Assembly (NCBI GenBank): GCA_021809805.1
Contig: JAJZKA010000021.1
Span: 1 to 33,720, forward strand
Direction: 5' to 3'
DNA: 33,720 nucleotides
DNA from: Actinomycetes bacterium
GTDB taxonomy: Bacteria > Actinomycetota > Acidimicrobiia > Acidimicrobiales > Bog-793
The first letter of the stretch is position 1. Every line of letters begins with the position of its first letter. Below the pieces are notes generated by a model. That model ran no database searches. It had not been told where the DNA came from and was given only the letters and a program-made list of their open reading frames with translations. The translations under genes and the position numbers were made by a program. This document shows positions 7,836 to 15,602 of this stretch, one piece after another.

Positions 7836-8863
7836 TGCCTGAGCTCGCATCGCCGCCTCGCTCGCCGGCGATGACCGACGTCGCCAGGGTCGCGGGAGTT
7901 TCGCATCAGACCGTCTCGCGGGTCCTCAACGGGCACCCGAGCGTCCGCCCGGCTACGCGCGATCGCGTGCTCGCCGCGATCGAGGAGCTCGGCTACCACC
8001 CGAATCTCGCGGCGCGGGCGCTCGTGACCGGGCGCTCGCGCACCTTGGGTCTGGTGACCTTGGAGACCACGCTCTTTGGCCCGGTGACGACTCTGTACGG
8101 CGTCGAGCGCGCGGCGCGTGAGGCGGGCTATTTCGTGAGTGTCGTCAGCCTCGGCACGGCCATCAACCCCGGCTCGCTCGACGATGCGCTGGCGCGCCTT
8201 CGTGAACAGAGCGTCGCCGGGGTGATCCTGATCGCGCCGCTCACGTCGACCTCGCTTCCCCAGCCGAGCCTGCCGACCGACCTGCCGGTCGTGGTCGTCG
8301 AGGGTGACCCCGAGGGTGCGTTCGCCACCGCTGCAGTCGACCAGCGCGCCGGCGCGCGGGCAGCGACTGAGCATTTGATTGGCCTCGGGCACCGGCTTAT
8401 CGCGCATGTCGCGGGGCCACCGGAGTGGCTCGAGGCCCACCTGCGCGAAGCGGGATGGCGGGCCGCGCTCGCCGACGCGGGACTGGTCGCCGACGTGGTG
8501 CTGGCGGGGGACTGGACGGCTCGTTCTGGCTACGAGGCAGGACGCGCGCTCGCAAAGATGGCCGGGGTCACCGCAGTGTTCGTGGCGAACGACCACATGG
8601 CTCTCGGCGTCCTGCGGGCGCTGCACGAGCGGGGGCGGCCGGTCCCCGAGGAGATCAGCGTTGTCGGCTTCGACGACATCGATGAGGCCGAGTACTTCAC
8701 TCCCTCGCTGACCACCGTGCACCAGGACTTCGACGAGCTCGGACGCCGCAGCTTGGATCTGCTGCTGTGCCAGCTCGGCTCGAGCAGCTCTGTCGCCGAG
8801 CGCTTGGTGATCGCGCCCCGGCTCGTCGAGCGCCGCAGCACCGCGGCGCCCGAGGGACGCTAG
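7835..8863 (+). CDS. LacI-family regulator, probable arabinose repressor
   Basis: The 342-residue protein has a complete LacI helix-turn-helix at residues 13-33 (MTDVARVAGVSHQTVSRVLN) and hinge helix (ELGYHPNLAARALV). The sugar-binding domain ends in the standard motif SVVGFDDIDEAEYFTPSLTTVHQDFDELGRRSLDLL. GTG 7835 overlaps the araB stop (TAGTG). ATG 7871 is an equally good start, since it begins exactly at the usual N-terminus of the DNA-binding domain. A perfect 14-bp palindrome lies 34 bases after its stop, just before araA, and is the obvious target. It likely represses araA-araD without arabinose or a derivative. The effector is inferred. Confidence 0.94.
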   Translation: MPELASPPRSPAMTDVARVAGVSHQTVSRVLNGHPSVRPATRDRVLAAIEELGYHPNLAARALVTGRSRTLGLVTLETTLFGPVTTLYGVERAAREAGYFVSVVSLGTAINPGSLDDALARLREQSVAGVILIAPLTSTSLPQPSLPTDLPVVVVEGDPEGAFATAAVDQRAGARAATEHLIGLGHRLIAHVAGPPEWLEAHLREAGWRAALADAGLVADVVLAGDWTARSGYEAGRALAKMAGVTAVFVANDHMALGVLRALHERGRPVPEEISVVGFDDIDEAEYFTPSLTTVHQDFDELGRRSLDLLLCQLGSSSSVAERLVIAPRLVERRSTAAPEGR

Positions 8864-8896
8864 GGATGGCGATCGCAGCGTCTTCGCGACGGTACC

Positions 8897-8910
8897 TGTT
8901 AGCGCTAACA
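8897..8910. promoter_or_regulatory. LacI-type operator palindrome before araA
   Basis: TGTTAGCGCTAACA is a perfect 14-bp palindrome with the central CG step characteristic of LacI/GalR-family operators. It sits between the LacI-type gene and araA and directly abuts the -10 box at 8911-8916, so a bound repressor would block RNA polymerase. I found no second copy in the window. Confidence 0.85.
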
Positions 8911-8916
8911 TACAAT
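8911..8916 (+). promoter_or_regulatory. -10 box of the araA-araD promoter
   Basis: TACAAT matches the TATAAT consensus at five of six positions and immediately follows the operator. The -35 is weak (GCGACG near 8886, long spacer), which is common in high-GC actinomycetes. The expected transcription start is near 8923, giving a leader of about 25 bases containing AAGGAGG at 8933-8939. An ATG at 8915 lies inside this box and cannot be the start if this promoter is used. Confidence 0.6.
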
Positions 8917-8947
8917 GGCGCCGCCCGGCGCCAAGGAGGCGAGCCCC

Positions 8948-10345
8948 ATGACCATTGCCCGGCCCCGCATCGGGATCCTCGGAATCATGCAAGAGCTCTA
9001 CGACGACATGATCCCGAGGATTACCGAGCACCAGGACGCGTTCGCCCGCGAACTCGTTGAGCGCTGCTCGGAGGCGGCCGAGATCGTCTACTCGCGCCCG
9101 GCACGCAACCAGAAAGACATCGAGGAGATCGTCCGCGAGCTCAACGCTGGCGGGCTCGACGGGATCATGATCGTGATGCTCACCTACGGTCCGGCACTGC
9201 GAACCGTGCGCGCCCTCACGGAGTCGCCGCTTCCGCTCCTGCTCGCCAACATCCAGCCCGAGCCCGTCGTCACGGCGGAGTGGGACATGGCGGACCTCAC
9301 CTACAACCAGGGCATCCACGGGGCCCAGGATCAGTCGAACGCGATGTTGCGCGCAGGGCTCGCGTACTCGGTGCTCACCGAGGAATGGCGCTCGCCCGCC
9401 TTCCTTCGCCGCTTTGAGGATTGGGCCCGGGCGGCCCAGACCGTCACCACGCTGAAGCGGACGCGCATCGCCCTGTTCGGGTACCCGATGAATGGCATGG
9501 AAGACGTGCTCTACGACCCGACCGCGCTCGTGCGCAAGATCGGCCCGATGGTCGATCACGAGAATCTCGGTGACCTGTACGTGGTGATGGGCGAGGTCAC
9601 CGAGCGCGAGGTCGAGGAGCTGATGCGCGTTCACCACGAGCGTTTTGCCGTCGACGAGCAGCTGAGCGCCGAGTCCCACGCGTATGCCTGCCGGATGGAG
9701 ATCGCGGTGCGCAAGATGCTCGAGGCCGGCGGCTATCAGGGCTTCTCGTTCCACTTCGAGCCGGTCGGGCGCGACGGTCGCTTCGAGCAGCTCCCGCTGC
9801 TCACCGCGTCGGACCTGATGGCCGACGGCTACGGCTTTGGCGCCGAGGGCGACACGAACGCCGCCGCGCTCGTCTGCGCCAGCCACATCCTGGCCGGAGA
9901 CGCGCACTTCTCAGAGATGTACGCGATGGACTATGACCTCGACTCGGTGCTCATCAGCCACATGGGCGAGGGCAACTGGAAGGTCGCCCGGCGCGACCGC
10001 CCGGTGCGCCTGATCGACCGCCCGCTCGGCATCGGCGGGCTCTCCAACCCGCCCACCACCGTGTTCTCGGCCGAGCCCGGCCCGGCAACGACCGCCACGT
10101 TGATCCCCCTCGATGGCGAGATCTACCGCCTGGCCGTGGCACGCGGCGAGGTGCTCGACACGCCGGTGCTCCCCAAGCTCGAGATGCCCTACTTCCACTT
10201 CCGCCCGGCATCGGGGATGCGCAGCTTCCTCGACGCCTGGTTGCGCAACGGCGGGACCCACCACTTCTGCATGAACCTCGGCGACCAGGTCGAGCGTTGG
10301 CGGCTCGTTGCCGAGCTGCTCGACATCGATTTCGTCGAGCTGTAG
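8948..10345 (+). CDS. araA: L-arabinose isomerase
   Basis: The 465-residue protein belongs to the L-arabinose/L-fucose isomerase superfamily and most resembles divergent AraA enzymes (COG2160). It would interconvert L-arabinose and L-ribulose using Mn2+. Expected metal ligands are E300 (GFGAEGDTN), E323 (FSEMYAMD), H338 (VLISHMGEGNW) and H438 or H439 (NGGTHHFCMNLGD). ATG 8948 is chosen because AAGGAGG ends eight bases before it; an upstream in-frame ATG at 8915 is inside the promoter. It lies between a LacI-type regulator with its operator and araD. Sequence alone cannot exclude activity on a related aldose, but with araB and araD adjacent the call is strong. Confidence 0.93.
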   Translation: MTIARPRIGILGIMQELYDDMIPRITEHQDAFARELVERCSEAAEIVYSRPARNQKDIEEIVRELNAGGLDGIMIVMLTYGPALRTVRALTESPLPLLLANIQPEPVVTAEWDMADLTYNQGIHGAQDQSNAMLRAGLAYSVLTEEWRSPAFLRRFEDWARAAQTVTTLKRTRIALFGYPMNGMEDVLYDPTALVRKIGPMVDHENLGDLYVVMGEVTEREVEELMRVHHERFAVDEQLSAESHAYACRMEIAVRKMLEAGGYQGFSFHFEPVGRDGRFEQLPLLTASDLMADGYGFGAEGDTNAAALVCASHILAGDAHFSEMYAMDYDLDSVLISHMGEGNWKVARRDRPVRLIDRPLGIGGLSNPPTTVFSAEPGPATTATLIPLDGEIYRLAVARGEVLDTPVLPKLEMPYFHFRPASGMRSFLDAWLRNGGTHHFCMNLGDQVERWRLVAELLDIDFVEL

Positions 10346-10353
10346 GCGCCACG

Positions 10354-11046
10354 GTGCTCGATCAGCTCCGCGAGGAGGTGCTGGCGGCGAACCTCGCGCT
10401 GCCACGCCTTGGACTCGTGACCTTGACGTGGGGAAACGTGAGCGGCCGGGACCGCGAACGCGGCCTCGTTGTCATCAAGCCGACCGGTGTCCCCTACGCG
10501 CAGCTGCGCGCCGAGGACCTCGTCGTCGTCGATCTCGAGGGGCGGGTCGTCGAGGGCGCGTTGCGGCCCTCGAGCGACACGCCGACCCACGTCGCTCTCT
10601 ACCGGGCTCACGAGGAGATCGGTGGCGTCGTGCACACGCACTCGACCTATGCCACCGCCTTCGCCCAGGCGGAGCGGGCGATCCCGCTCTATGGCACCAC
10701 GCATGCCGATTTTGCGCCCTTGCCGGTCCCCGTCGCTCGCCGCCTGCGTCGGGGGGAGATCGAGAGCGACTACGAGGGAGCGACGGGCGACATCTTGTTG
10801 GAGGCGATCGGCCCCGGAGGCATCGCCCAGGTCCCTGCCGTGCTCGCGCCCGGCCATGGGCCCTTCGTGTGGGGGTCGAGCGCGGCCGACGCCGTCGAGA
10901 AGGCCGCCACCCTCGAGGAGGTCGCCAAGATGGCGCTGTTCACCCGGCTCGTCGACCCGGGCGCGACCCCGCTCGACCCGGTGGTGCGCGACAAGCACTT
11001 CAACCGCAAGCACGGGCCGGGCGCCTACTACGGACAGTCGCACTGA
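10354..11046 (+). CDS. araD: L-ribulose-5-phosphate 4-epimerase
   Basis: The 230-residue class II aldolase-family protein is almost exactly the length of E. coli AraD. It converts L-ribulose-5-phosphate to D-xylulose-5-phosphate, which enters the pentose phosphate pathway. Family motifs in order are TLTWGNVSGRDRERG, IKPTGVPY, the phosphate/proton-transfer loop SSDTPTH, the zinc ligands in VVHTHS, YGTTHADF, the third zinc histidine in APGHGPF, and the C-terminal DKHFNRKHGPGAYYGQ. GTG 10354, eight bases after the araA stop, gives the canonical N-terminus (LDQLREEVLAANLALP); an upstream start would add an atypical arginine-rich tail. It is the last gene of the arabinose module. Confidence 0.97.
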   Translation: MLDQLREEVLAANLALPRLGLVTLTWGNVSGRDRERGLVVIKPTGVPYAQLRAEDLVVVDLEGRVVEGALRPSSDTPTHVALYRAHEEIGGVVHTHSTYATAFAQAERAIPLYGTTHADFAPLPVPVARRLRRGEIESDYEGATGDILLEAIGPGGIAQVPAVLAPGHGPFVWGSSAADAVEKAATLEEVAKMALFTRLVDPGATPLDPVVRDKHFNRKHGPGAYYGQSH

Positions 11047-11086
11047 GTTGGCGGTGCGGCACGCCTGAGGCCGCGCGAACCCCGAC

Positions 11087-11120
11087 CGGCCCCGGCCGCC
11101 CATTGCGGGCGCCGGGGCCG
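11087..11120. terminator. Bidirectional hairpin between araD and the GNAT gene
   Basis: CGGCCCCGGC (11087-11096) pairs perfectly with GCCGGGGCCG (11111-11120). After one bulged C the pairing continues as GCCC/GGGC around a five-base loop. It lies between convergent genes and would work for both strands. There is no clear T-run on either side. Confidence 0.6.
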
Positions 11121-11135
11121 CGTTGCGCGCGGTGC

Positions 11136-11690
11136 TCAGAGGGCGCCCCACACGACGCGCAGCTTGGTCGGGTTGCCGCAGAGGTTCGCCTGGTCCCCAC
11201 CCGGCGGCGCGAGCGGCGCGCTGCCGACGAAGGTGCCCCCCGCGGCGCGGTAGAAGGCGATCGCCGCCGCGTTCGCTTGGAGCACCCACAGATAGCGGGC
11301 CGAGCCGGGGCGCTCGGTGGCGACGATGCGCGCGACCTCGGTGAGCAGCATCTTGCCGATGCCGCTGCGCTGGACGTCGTGGCGGACGTGCAGGTTGTCG
11401 ACGAGCGCGCCGAATTGGGGATCGGCGTCGAGCTCGACGTGCACGAAAGCGACGGACTCACCGCCTCGCTCGGCGATGAGGGTGCGCGCCGCCGATCCGG
11501 GAGCGGTGAGGCGCTCCCGCCACAGCGCCTGGCGGTCGCTAGCGAGCCGCTCGTCTAAGAACGCGTCGGAGTACGAGCCGCGGTAGTTGCGCTGCCAGCT
11601 GTTGGTGTGCAGCGCCGCGATCCAGTCCGCGTCGGCGCCTGACGCCGGCCGCAGCGCAACGCCGGCGCGCCCCGGCGCTGGCTTAGCCAC
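11136..11690 (-). CDS. GNAT-family N-acetyltransferase
   Basis: The 184-residue protein is a single GNAT domain that would transfer an acetyl group from acetyl-CoA to an unknown amine. Seen are the N-terminal ALRPASGADADWIAALHTNSW, the beta-strand region VAFVHVELDADPQFGALVDNLHV, the CoA pyrophosphate loop QRSGIGKMLL and the C-terminal NAAAIAFYRAAGGTFVG. GTG at 11690 is preferred because longer starts add a low-complexity tail that runs back into the upstream aldo/keto reductase gene. With it the two minus-strand genes overlap by eight bases and are probably translated together. The substrate cannot be deduced. Confidence 0.85.
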   Translation of the reverse strand: MAKPAPGRAGVALRPASGADADWIAALHTNSWQRNYRGSYSDAFLDERLASDRQALWRERLTAPGSAARTLIAERGGESVAFVHVELDADPQFGALVDNLHVRHDVQRSGIGKMLLTEVARIVATERPGSARYLWVLQANAAAIAFYRAAGGTFVGSAPLAPPGGDQANLCGNPTKLRVVWGAL

Positions 11691-12711
11691 GACGCGAGCG
11701 GGCCCACAGGTCGATGCCGCCCTCTTTCGCATGGGCGTCGATGGCGGCCAGCTCGTCAGCGGAAAGCTCGAGACGAGCGAGCGCGGCAAGGTTCGCCTCG
11801 AGCTGTCCGAGACTGCTCACCCCGATCAGCGTCGAGGTGACGCGGGGGTCGCGCAGCACCCAGGCCAGCGCCAGCTGGGCGAGCGACTGGCCGCGGGCGT
11901 CTGCGATCTCATTGAGCGCCCGCACGTGGGCGAGGTTCTGCTCGCTCAGCCATTCGGCATTGAACGAGCCCTTCTTCGCCGCGCGGGCGTCGTCGGGCAC
12001 GCCGCTGAGGTAGCGGTCGGTGAGCATGCCCTGGGCGAGGGGGGAGAAGGCGATGCATCCCACGCCCTCGTCGTCGAGCACGTCCAACAACCCGTCCTCA
12101 ATCCAGCGGTTGAGCATCGAATAGGAGGGCTGGTGGATGAGAAGCGGCGTGCCGAGGCGGCGCAGGATCGCCGCGGCTTCTTGCGTGCGCTCGGGGGAGT
12201 AGGAGGAGATGCCGGCATAGAGGGCCTTGCCCTGTCGCACGGCGTGGTCGAGGGCGCCCATCGTCTCTTCCAGTGGCGTCGTCGCGTCAAAGCGGTGCGA
12301 GTAGAAGATGTCGACGTAGTCCAGGCCCATGCGTGCGAGGCTCTGGTCCAAGCTGGCGAGCAGGTACTTACGCGAGCCGCCGCCTTGACCATAGGGGCCC
12401 GGCCACATGTCATAGCCCGCCTTGGTGGAAATGACGAGCTCGTCGCGGTAGGGGCGGAAGTCCTCGGCGAAGATCCGTCCAAACGTCGACTCCGCCGAGC
12501 CGTATGGCGGCCCGTAGTTGTTCGCCAGGTCGAAGTGGGTGACCCCGAGGTCAAAGGCACGCCGCAGAATCGCCCGGGAGGGCTCAAGGGGGCGCGCGGT
12601 CCCGAAGTTCTGCCACAGTCCGAGGGAGATCATGGGCAGGTCGAGACCGCTTCGACCGCAGCGGCGGTACGGCATGGTGTCATAGCGGTGCTCGGCGGCG
12701 ACATAGACCAT
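11683..12711 (-). CDS. yghZ: Aldo/keto reductase, YghZ (L-glyceraldehyde 3-phosphate reductase) type
   Basis: The 342-residue protein is a clear relative of E. coli YghZ, an NADPH-dependent reductase of the AKR14 group. The catalytic tetrad is present: D61 and Y66 (FDLANNYGPPYG), K97 (STKAGYDMWPGPYG) and H139 (YSHRFD). Further shared blocks are GGSRKYLLASLDQSL, GISSYSPERTQ, LLIHQPSYSMLNRW and GCIAFSPLAQGMLT. ATG 12711 is preceded by GAGGAG at good spacing. Members reduce methylglyoxal and L-glyceraldehyde 3-phosphate; some act on other aldehydes or sugars. The neighbouring sugar genes suggest aldehyde detoxification or a sugar role, but this is inference. Confidence 0.93.
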   Translation of the reverse strand: MVYVAAEHRYDTMPYRRCGRSGLDLPMISLGLWQNFGTARPLEPSRAILRRAFDLGVTHFDLANNYGPPYGSAESTFGRIFAEDFRPYRDELVISTKAGYDMWPGPYGQGGGSRKYLLASLDQSLARMGLDYVDIFYSHRFDATTPLEETMGALDHAVRQGKALYAGISSYSPERTQEAAAILRRLGTPLLIHQPSYSMLNRWIEDGLLDVLDDEGVGCIAFSPLAQGMLTDRYLSGVPDDARAAKKGSFNAEWLSEQNLAHVRALNEIADARGQSLAQLALAWVLRDPRVTSTLIGVSSLGQLEANLAALARLELSADELAAIDAHAKEGGIDLWARSRRG

Positions 12712-12851
12712 GGTGGCTCCTCACTCTTGTCTTGCCCGGTGGCGCATGGCCCCCGGTGGCGTGCCGGGGTCATGGGTGCGAGGATCCACCGTCGGGGCCG
12801 GTCGGGGCAAGTGGGGCGCGCTACCGTCCCCACCGAGAGGTGGAGGAGCAC
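12712..12851. promoter_or_regulatory. Divergent control region, yghZ / SMP-30 gene
   Basis: This 140-bp region serves genes on both strands. It has a 10-bp direct repeat CCCGGTGGCG (12735-12744 and 12752-12761). TACCGT (12822-12827) fits a TAnnnT -10 box for the plus-strand gene, 24 bases before its ATG, with Shine-Dalgarno GGAGGAG at 12842-12848. No convincing -35 is visible. Confidence 0.4.
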
Positions 12852-13739
12852 ATGGCCATTGACGAGCGCCACGCCGAGGTCGCCCTCGAGGTGCAGGCGA
12901 TGCTGGGGGAGGGACCCGTCTGGGACGAGCGCCGCGGCGCGCTGTTCTTTGTCGACATCGTGGCCGGCCGGGTGCACCGATTCACCCCCGCGAGCGGCGA
13001 GCACGGGTCCTTCCTTGTCGGCCCGACTGTTGGTGCGGTCGCGCTGCGCGAGGACGGCGGATTGGTCCTTGCCGCCCACGACGGCTTCTTCTATGTCGAG
13101 GCGGACGGCAGCGGGCTGGCGCCGGCGGGCTCGTTTCGCTCCGACGCCGAGCTCGTGCGCTTCAACGACGGCAAAGCCGATCCCTACGGGCGCTTTGTTG
13201 CCGGGACGATGGACTGGAACGAAGAGCGACCGTTCGGCTCGCTCTACCTCCTCGAGCCCGGCGGAGCCGTCTCGGTGCTCCTCGAGGACGTGACGATCTC
13301 GAACGGTCTCGCCTGGACCGAGCGCGGCGACGTCGTCTACTACATCGACACGCCTCGTCGCTGTGTTGATAGTTTCGACTTCGACGCCCACACGGGCACC
13401 CTGGCCAATCGCCGGATCGTGGCCAGCTTCGAGGGGCCCGGCGCGCCCGACGGCATGACGATCGATGACGAGGGTTGCTTGTGGGTGGCGCTATGGGGAG
13501 GCTCTCGCGTCGAGCGCATCGACCCCCGGAGCGGCGAACGGCTGACGGTCGTGCACGTCCCGGCCTCGCAGGTGACGAGCGCCGCCTTCGGCGGCGCGCG
13601 CCGCGACGTCTTGTACATCACGACGGCGCGCCGCGGCCTCGATGACGCGAGCCTGGCACGCCAGCCGCACGCCGGTGATCTCTTCGCGGTGGAGGCCGGC
13701 GTGAGCGGACCGGCGGCCCATCGCTTCGTCGCCTCATAG
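12852..13739 (+). CDS. SMP-30/gluconolactonase/LRE-family sugar lactonase
   Basis: The 295-residue protein is a six-bladed beta-propeller of the SMP-30/gluconolactonase/LRE-like family, which opens sugar lactones in a metal-dependent reaction. Family landmarks are the metal-ligand glutamate E20 in LGEGPVWD, RFNDGKADPYGRFVAGTMD, the metal-binding asparagine in TISNGLAW, and PDGMTIDDEGCLWVALWGG with the metal-ligand aspartate. ATG 12852 has GGAGGAG five bases upstream. Family members act on glucono-, xylono-, arabinono- or galactonolactone. Since an L-arabinose isomerase pathway lies close by, an aldonolactonase for a pentose is possible, but no sugar dehydrogenase is seen in the window. The gene is followed nine bases later by a response regulator. 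Confidence 0.9.
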   Translation: MAIDERHAEVALEVQAMLGEGPVWDERRGALFFVDIVAGRVHRFTPASGEHGSFLVGPTVGAVALREDGGLVLAAHDGFFYVEADGSGLAPAGSFRSDAELVRFNDGKADPYGRFVAGTMDWNEERPFGSLYLLEPGGAVSVLLEDVTISNGLAWTERGDVVYYIDTPRRCVDSFDFDAHTGTLANRRIVASFEGPGAPDGMTIDDEGCLWVALWGGSRVERIDPRSGERLTVVHVPASQVTSAAFGGARRDVLYITTARRGLDDASLARQPHAGDLFAVEAGVSGPAAHRFVAS

Positions 13740-13748
13740 GGGGACCGC

Positions 13749-14408
13749 ATGGTCAAGGTCTTTCTCCTCGACGATCACGAGGTAGTGCGCGCCGGGCTGC
13801 GCCAGCTCCTTGGCGACGCGGCCGACGACATCGAGGTCGTGGGGGAGGCGGCCGCCGACGAGGCGGCGATGGCGGCGATCGAGGCGCTCGCGCCCGACGT
13901 CGCAGTGCTGGACGTCCGCCTCGAAGGCGGTCGGGGCATGGACGGGGTGGAGGTGTGCCGCCAGATCCGGGCGCGCCGGCCCGAGGTCGCGTGCTTGATG
14001 TTCACGTCCTTCTCCGACGACGAGGCGCTCTTGTCGGCAGTGATGGCCGGGGCGTCGGGATTCTTGCTGAAAAATGCCAACGGCGGCGAACTCGCCGAGG
14101 CGATCCGCCAGCTCGCGGCGGGCGGGTCGCTGCTCGACCCGGGCCTCACGCGCCGCCTGCTCGACCGCATCCGCGAGGGCTCGGCCGGCGATCCGCTGCA
14201 GCGCCTCACCGACCAAGAGCGCCGCGTCCTCGATTTCCTCGTCGAGGCCAAGACCAACCGCCAAATCGCGACCGAGCTCCACCTCGCGGAGAAGACCGTG
14301 AAGAACTACGTCTCGAGCGTGCTCGCAAAGCTCGGGATGCGCCGCCGGACCGAAGCGGCGGTGTTCGCTGCGCGCCTTGGCGCGCGCGAGGGCGAGCGAC
14401 CGGGCTAG
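13749..14408 (+). CDS. NarL/FixJ-family response regulator (DevR/DosR-like)
   Basis: The 219-residue protein has an N-terminal receiver domain (acidic pair D8-D9, phosphorylated D55 in VAVLDVRL, K108 in FLLKNA) and a C-terminal LuxR-type helix-turn-helix (LTDQERRVLDFLVEAKTNRQIATELHLAEKTVKNYVSSVLAKLGM). It should bind DNA as a dimer when phosphorylated. The C-terminal HTH resembles DevR/DosR-type regulators (NRQIATELHLAEKTVKNYVS). It begins with ATG 13749, nine bases after the lactonase stop, behind AGGGGGA. No histidine kinase is adjacent; instead a membrane protein gene starts two bases after its stop. The partner kinase is unknown. Confidence 0.95.
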   Translation: MVKVFLLDDHEVVRAGLRQLLGDAADDIEVVGEAAADEAAMAAIEALAPDVAVLDVRLEGGRGMDGVEVCRQIRARRPEVACLMFTSFSDDEALLSAVMAGASGFLLKNANGGELAEAIRQLAAGGSLLDPGLTRRLLDRIREGSAGDPLQRLTDQERRVLDFLVEAKTNRQIATELHLAEKTVKNYVSSVLAKLGMRRRTEAAVFAARLGAREGERPG

Positions 14409-14410
14409 GC

Positions 14411-15553
14411 GTGCGCGGGGTCGCCTTTGCGGCCGGCATCGTCGTGGTGCTGGCGAACTGGGCCAGCATGATCGCGACCATCGTGCTCCCGCGGGGGCGC
14501 ACGAGGGCACAGCGCCTCACCTGGTCGCTCACCTGGGCGGTGCACCGCCTCGCCGTGGCGATCTCCCGCCTGTCGGCGGACTACGCGCGCCGCGACGCGA
14601 TGCTCGCGGTGGTGGCCCCGGCTGCCGTGGTCGTGCAGCTCGTCACCTTCCTCGGTCTCTTCGTGGTGGGCTACGCGCTGATGCTCCTGCCCTGGAGTCG
14701 GCATCTCGGCGCGTCCTTCGACCAGGCGGGCGCGGGCGCCGTGACCTTGGGCCTGGCACGCACCGCCGGGCACACCAACGACGCCATCGTCATGCTCGCG
14801 GCAGCGAGCGGTGCGATCACCGTCGCCCTGCAGATCGGCTACCTACCGGTGCTCTACCAGTCCTTCGCTCGGCGCGAGACACTCGTCGCGCTGATGGAGA
14901 GCCGCGCCGGGGTGCCGGCGTGGGGTCCCGAGGTGCTGATCCGCCACCAGCTCGTGCACACGACCGACGCGCTGGGCGACTTCTACAAGACCTGGGAGAT
15001 GTGGGCGGCCGACGTCGCCGAGAGCCATAGCACCCATCCGGTCCTCCTGCTCTTTCGCTCCCCGGTTGCGGGCTACTCCTGGCTCCTCTCGCTGCTCGCC
15101 GTGCTCGACGCCGCGGCGATCCAGCTGGCGGTGAACCCGACGAGCGCGCCGTCCGAGGCACGGCTCTGCTTGCGCATGGGCTTCTCGGCGCTGCGCCGCC
15201 TGGGCCAGACGCTCGACATCACCTACAACGAGGACCCCCGTCCCGACGACCCGATTGCCCTCTCCCCGGCCGAGTTTGCCGATGCGGTCGGCCAGCTCGA
15301 GCGCATCGGCTTCCCGCTCGAGCGCAGCGCTGCCGAGGCGTGGCCCCACTTTGCCGGCTGGCGCGTCAACTACGAGCAGATTGCCTACCGCCTGGCTGAC
15401 GCGATCGTCGCGCCGCAGGCGCCGTGGTCTGGGATGCGCCCCCACCTTCGCGTCGAGACCGTGCTACCCCACCGCCCGCCGCATCGCAGCCCGGACGGTA
15501 CCGTCGTTGCGGACGACGCGGCCCGCGCCGGGGCACGACCACCGTTGAGATAG
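14411..15553 (+). CDS. Conserved membrane protein with channel-like N-terminal half
   Basis: The 380-residue protein starts with GTG 14411, two bases after the response-regulator stop. I see hydrophobic segments near residues 4-24, 66-93, 124-147 and 213-232; the rest is soluble. A short TLGLA stretch (residues 112-116) before the third helix vaguely recalls the pore loop of two-helix cation channels, but no GYG-type selectivity filter is present. The C-terminal half has WGPEVLIRHQLVH, KTWEMWAADVAESHSTHPVLLLFRSP and SAPSEARLCLRMGFSALRR, which I recall as conserved blocks in uncharacterised actinobacterial membrane proteins. Co-transcription with the response regulator is likely. Function unknown. 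Confidence 0.85.
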   Translation: MRGVAFAAGIVVVLANWASMIATIVLPRGRTRAQRLTWSLTWAVHRLAVAISRLSADYARRDAMLAVVAPAAVVVQLVTFLGLFVVGYALMLLPWSRHLGASFDQAGAGAVTLGLARTAGHTNDAIVMLAAASGAITVALQIGYLPVLYQSFARRETLVALMESRAGVPAWGPEVLIRHQLVHTTDALGDFYKTWEMWAADVAESHSTHPVLLLFRSPVAGYSWLLSLLAVLDAAAIQLAVNPTSAPSEARLCLRMGFSALRRLGQTLDITYNEDPRPDDPIALSPAEFADAVGQLERIGFPLERSAAEAWPHFAGWRVNYEQIAYRLADAIVAPQAPWSGMRPHLRVETVLPHRPPHRSPDGTVVADDAARAGARPPLR

Positions 15554-15586
15554 CGCGAGATCACCTCGACGGGCCGGGGCGCTCAC

Positions 15587-15592
15587 TAGCCT
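15587..15592 (+). promoter_or_regulatory. Candidate -10 box for the PIG-L deacetylase gene
   Basis: TAGCCT (TAnnnT) ends ten bases before ATG 15603, so the transcript would have only a few untranslated bases. TCGACG at 15566-15571 is a possible but closely spaced -35. No Shine-Dalgarno of note precedes the ATG beyond GGGGCA, consistent with a very short leader. Confidence 0.45.
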
Positions 15593-15602
15593 TTGGGGCA
15601 CC

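Noticed and set aside
8915-8947. Upstream ATG of araA at 8915
   Set aside because: It lies inside the TACAAT box; the ATG at 8948 has a proper Shine-Dalgarno and begins at the conserved N-terminus.
7832-9907. Long minus-strand open frame (about 690 codons) opposite the LacI regulator and araA
   Set aside because: Its translation is rich in Arg, His and Gly with no domain, and it is antisense to two well-recognised genes. High GC makes such mirror frames common here; similar ones at 982-2160, 5883-7088, 22909-24713 and 28315-30036 were dropped for the same reason.
10308-11558. Plus-strand open frame of about 416 codons over araD and the GNAT gene
   Set aside because: It is an off-frame reading of araD continuing antisense through the acetyltransferase gene, with arginine-rich low-complexity sequence.
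11587-13293. Plus-strand frame of about 568 codons antisense to the aldo/keto reductase
   Set aside because: The minus-strand frame encodes an intact YghZ-type reductase with its catalytic tetrad, so this is a shadow.
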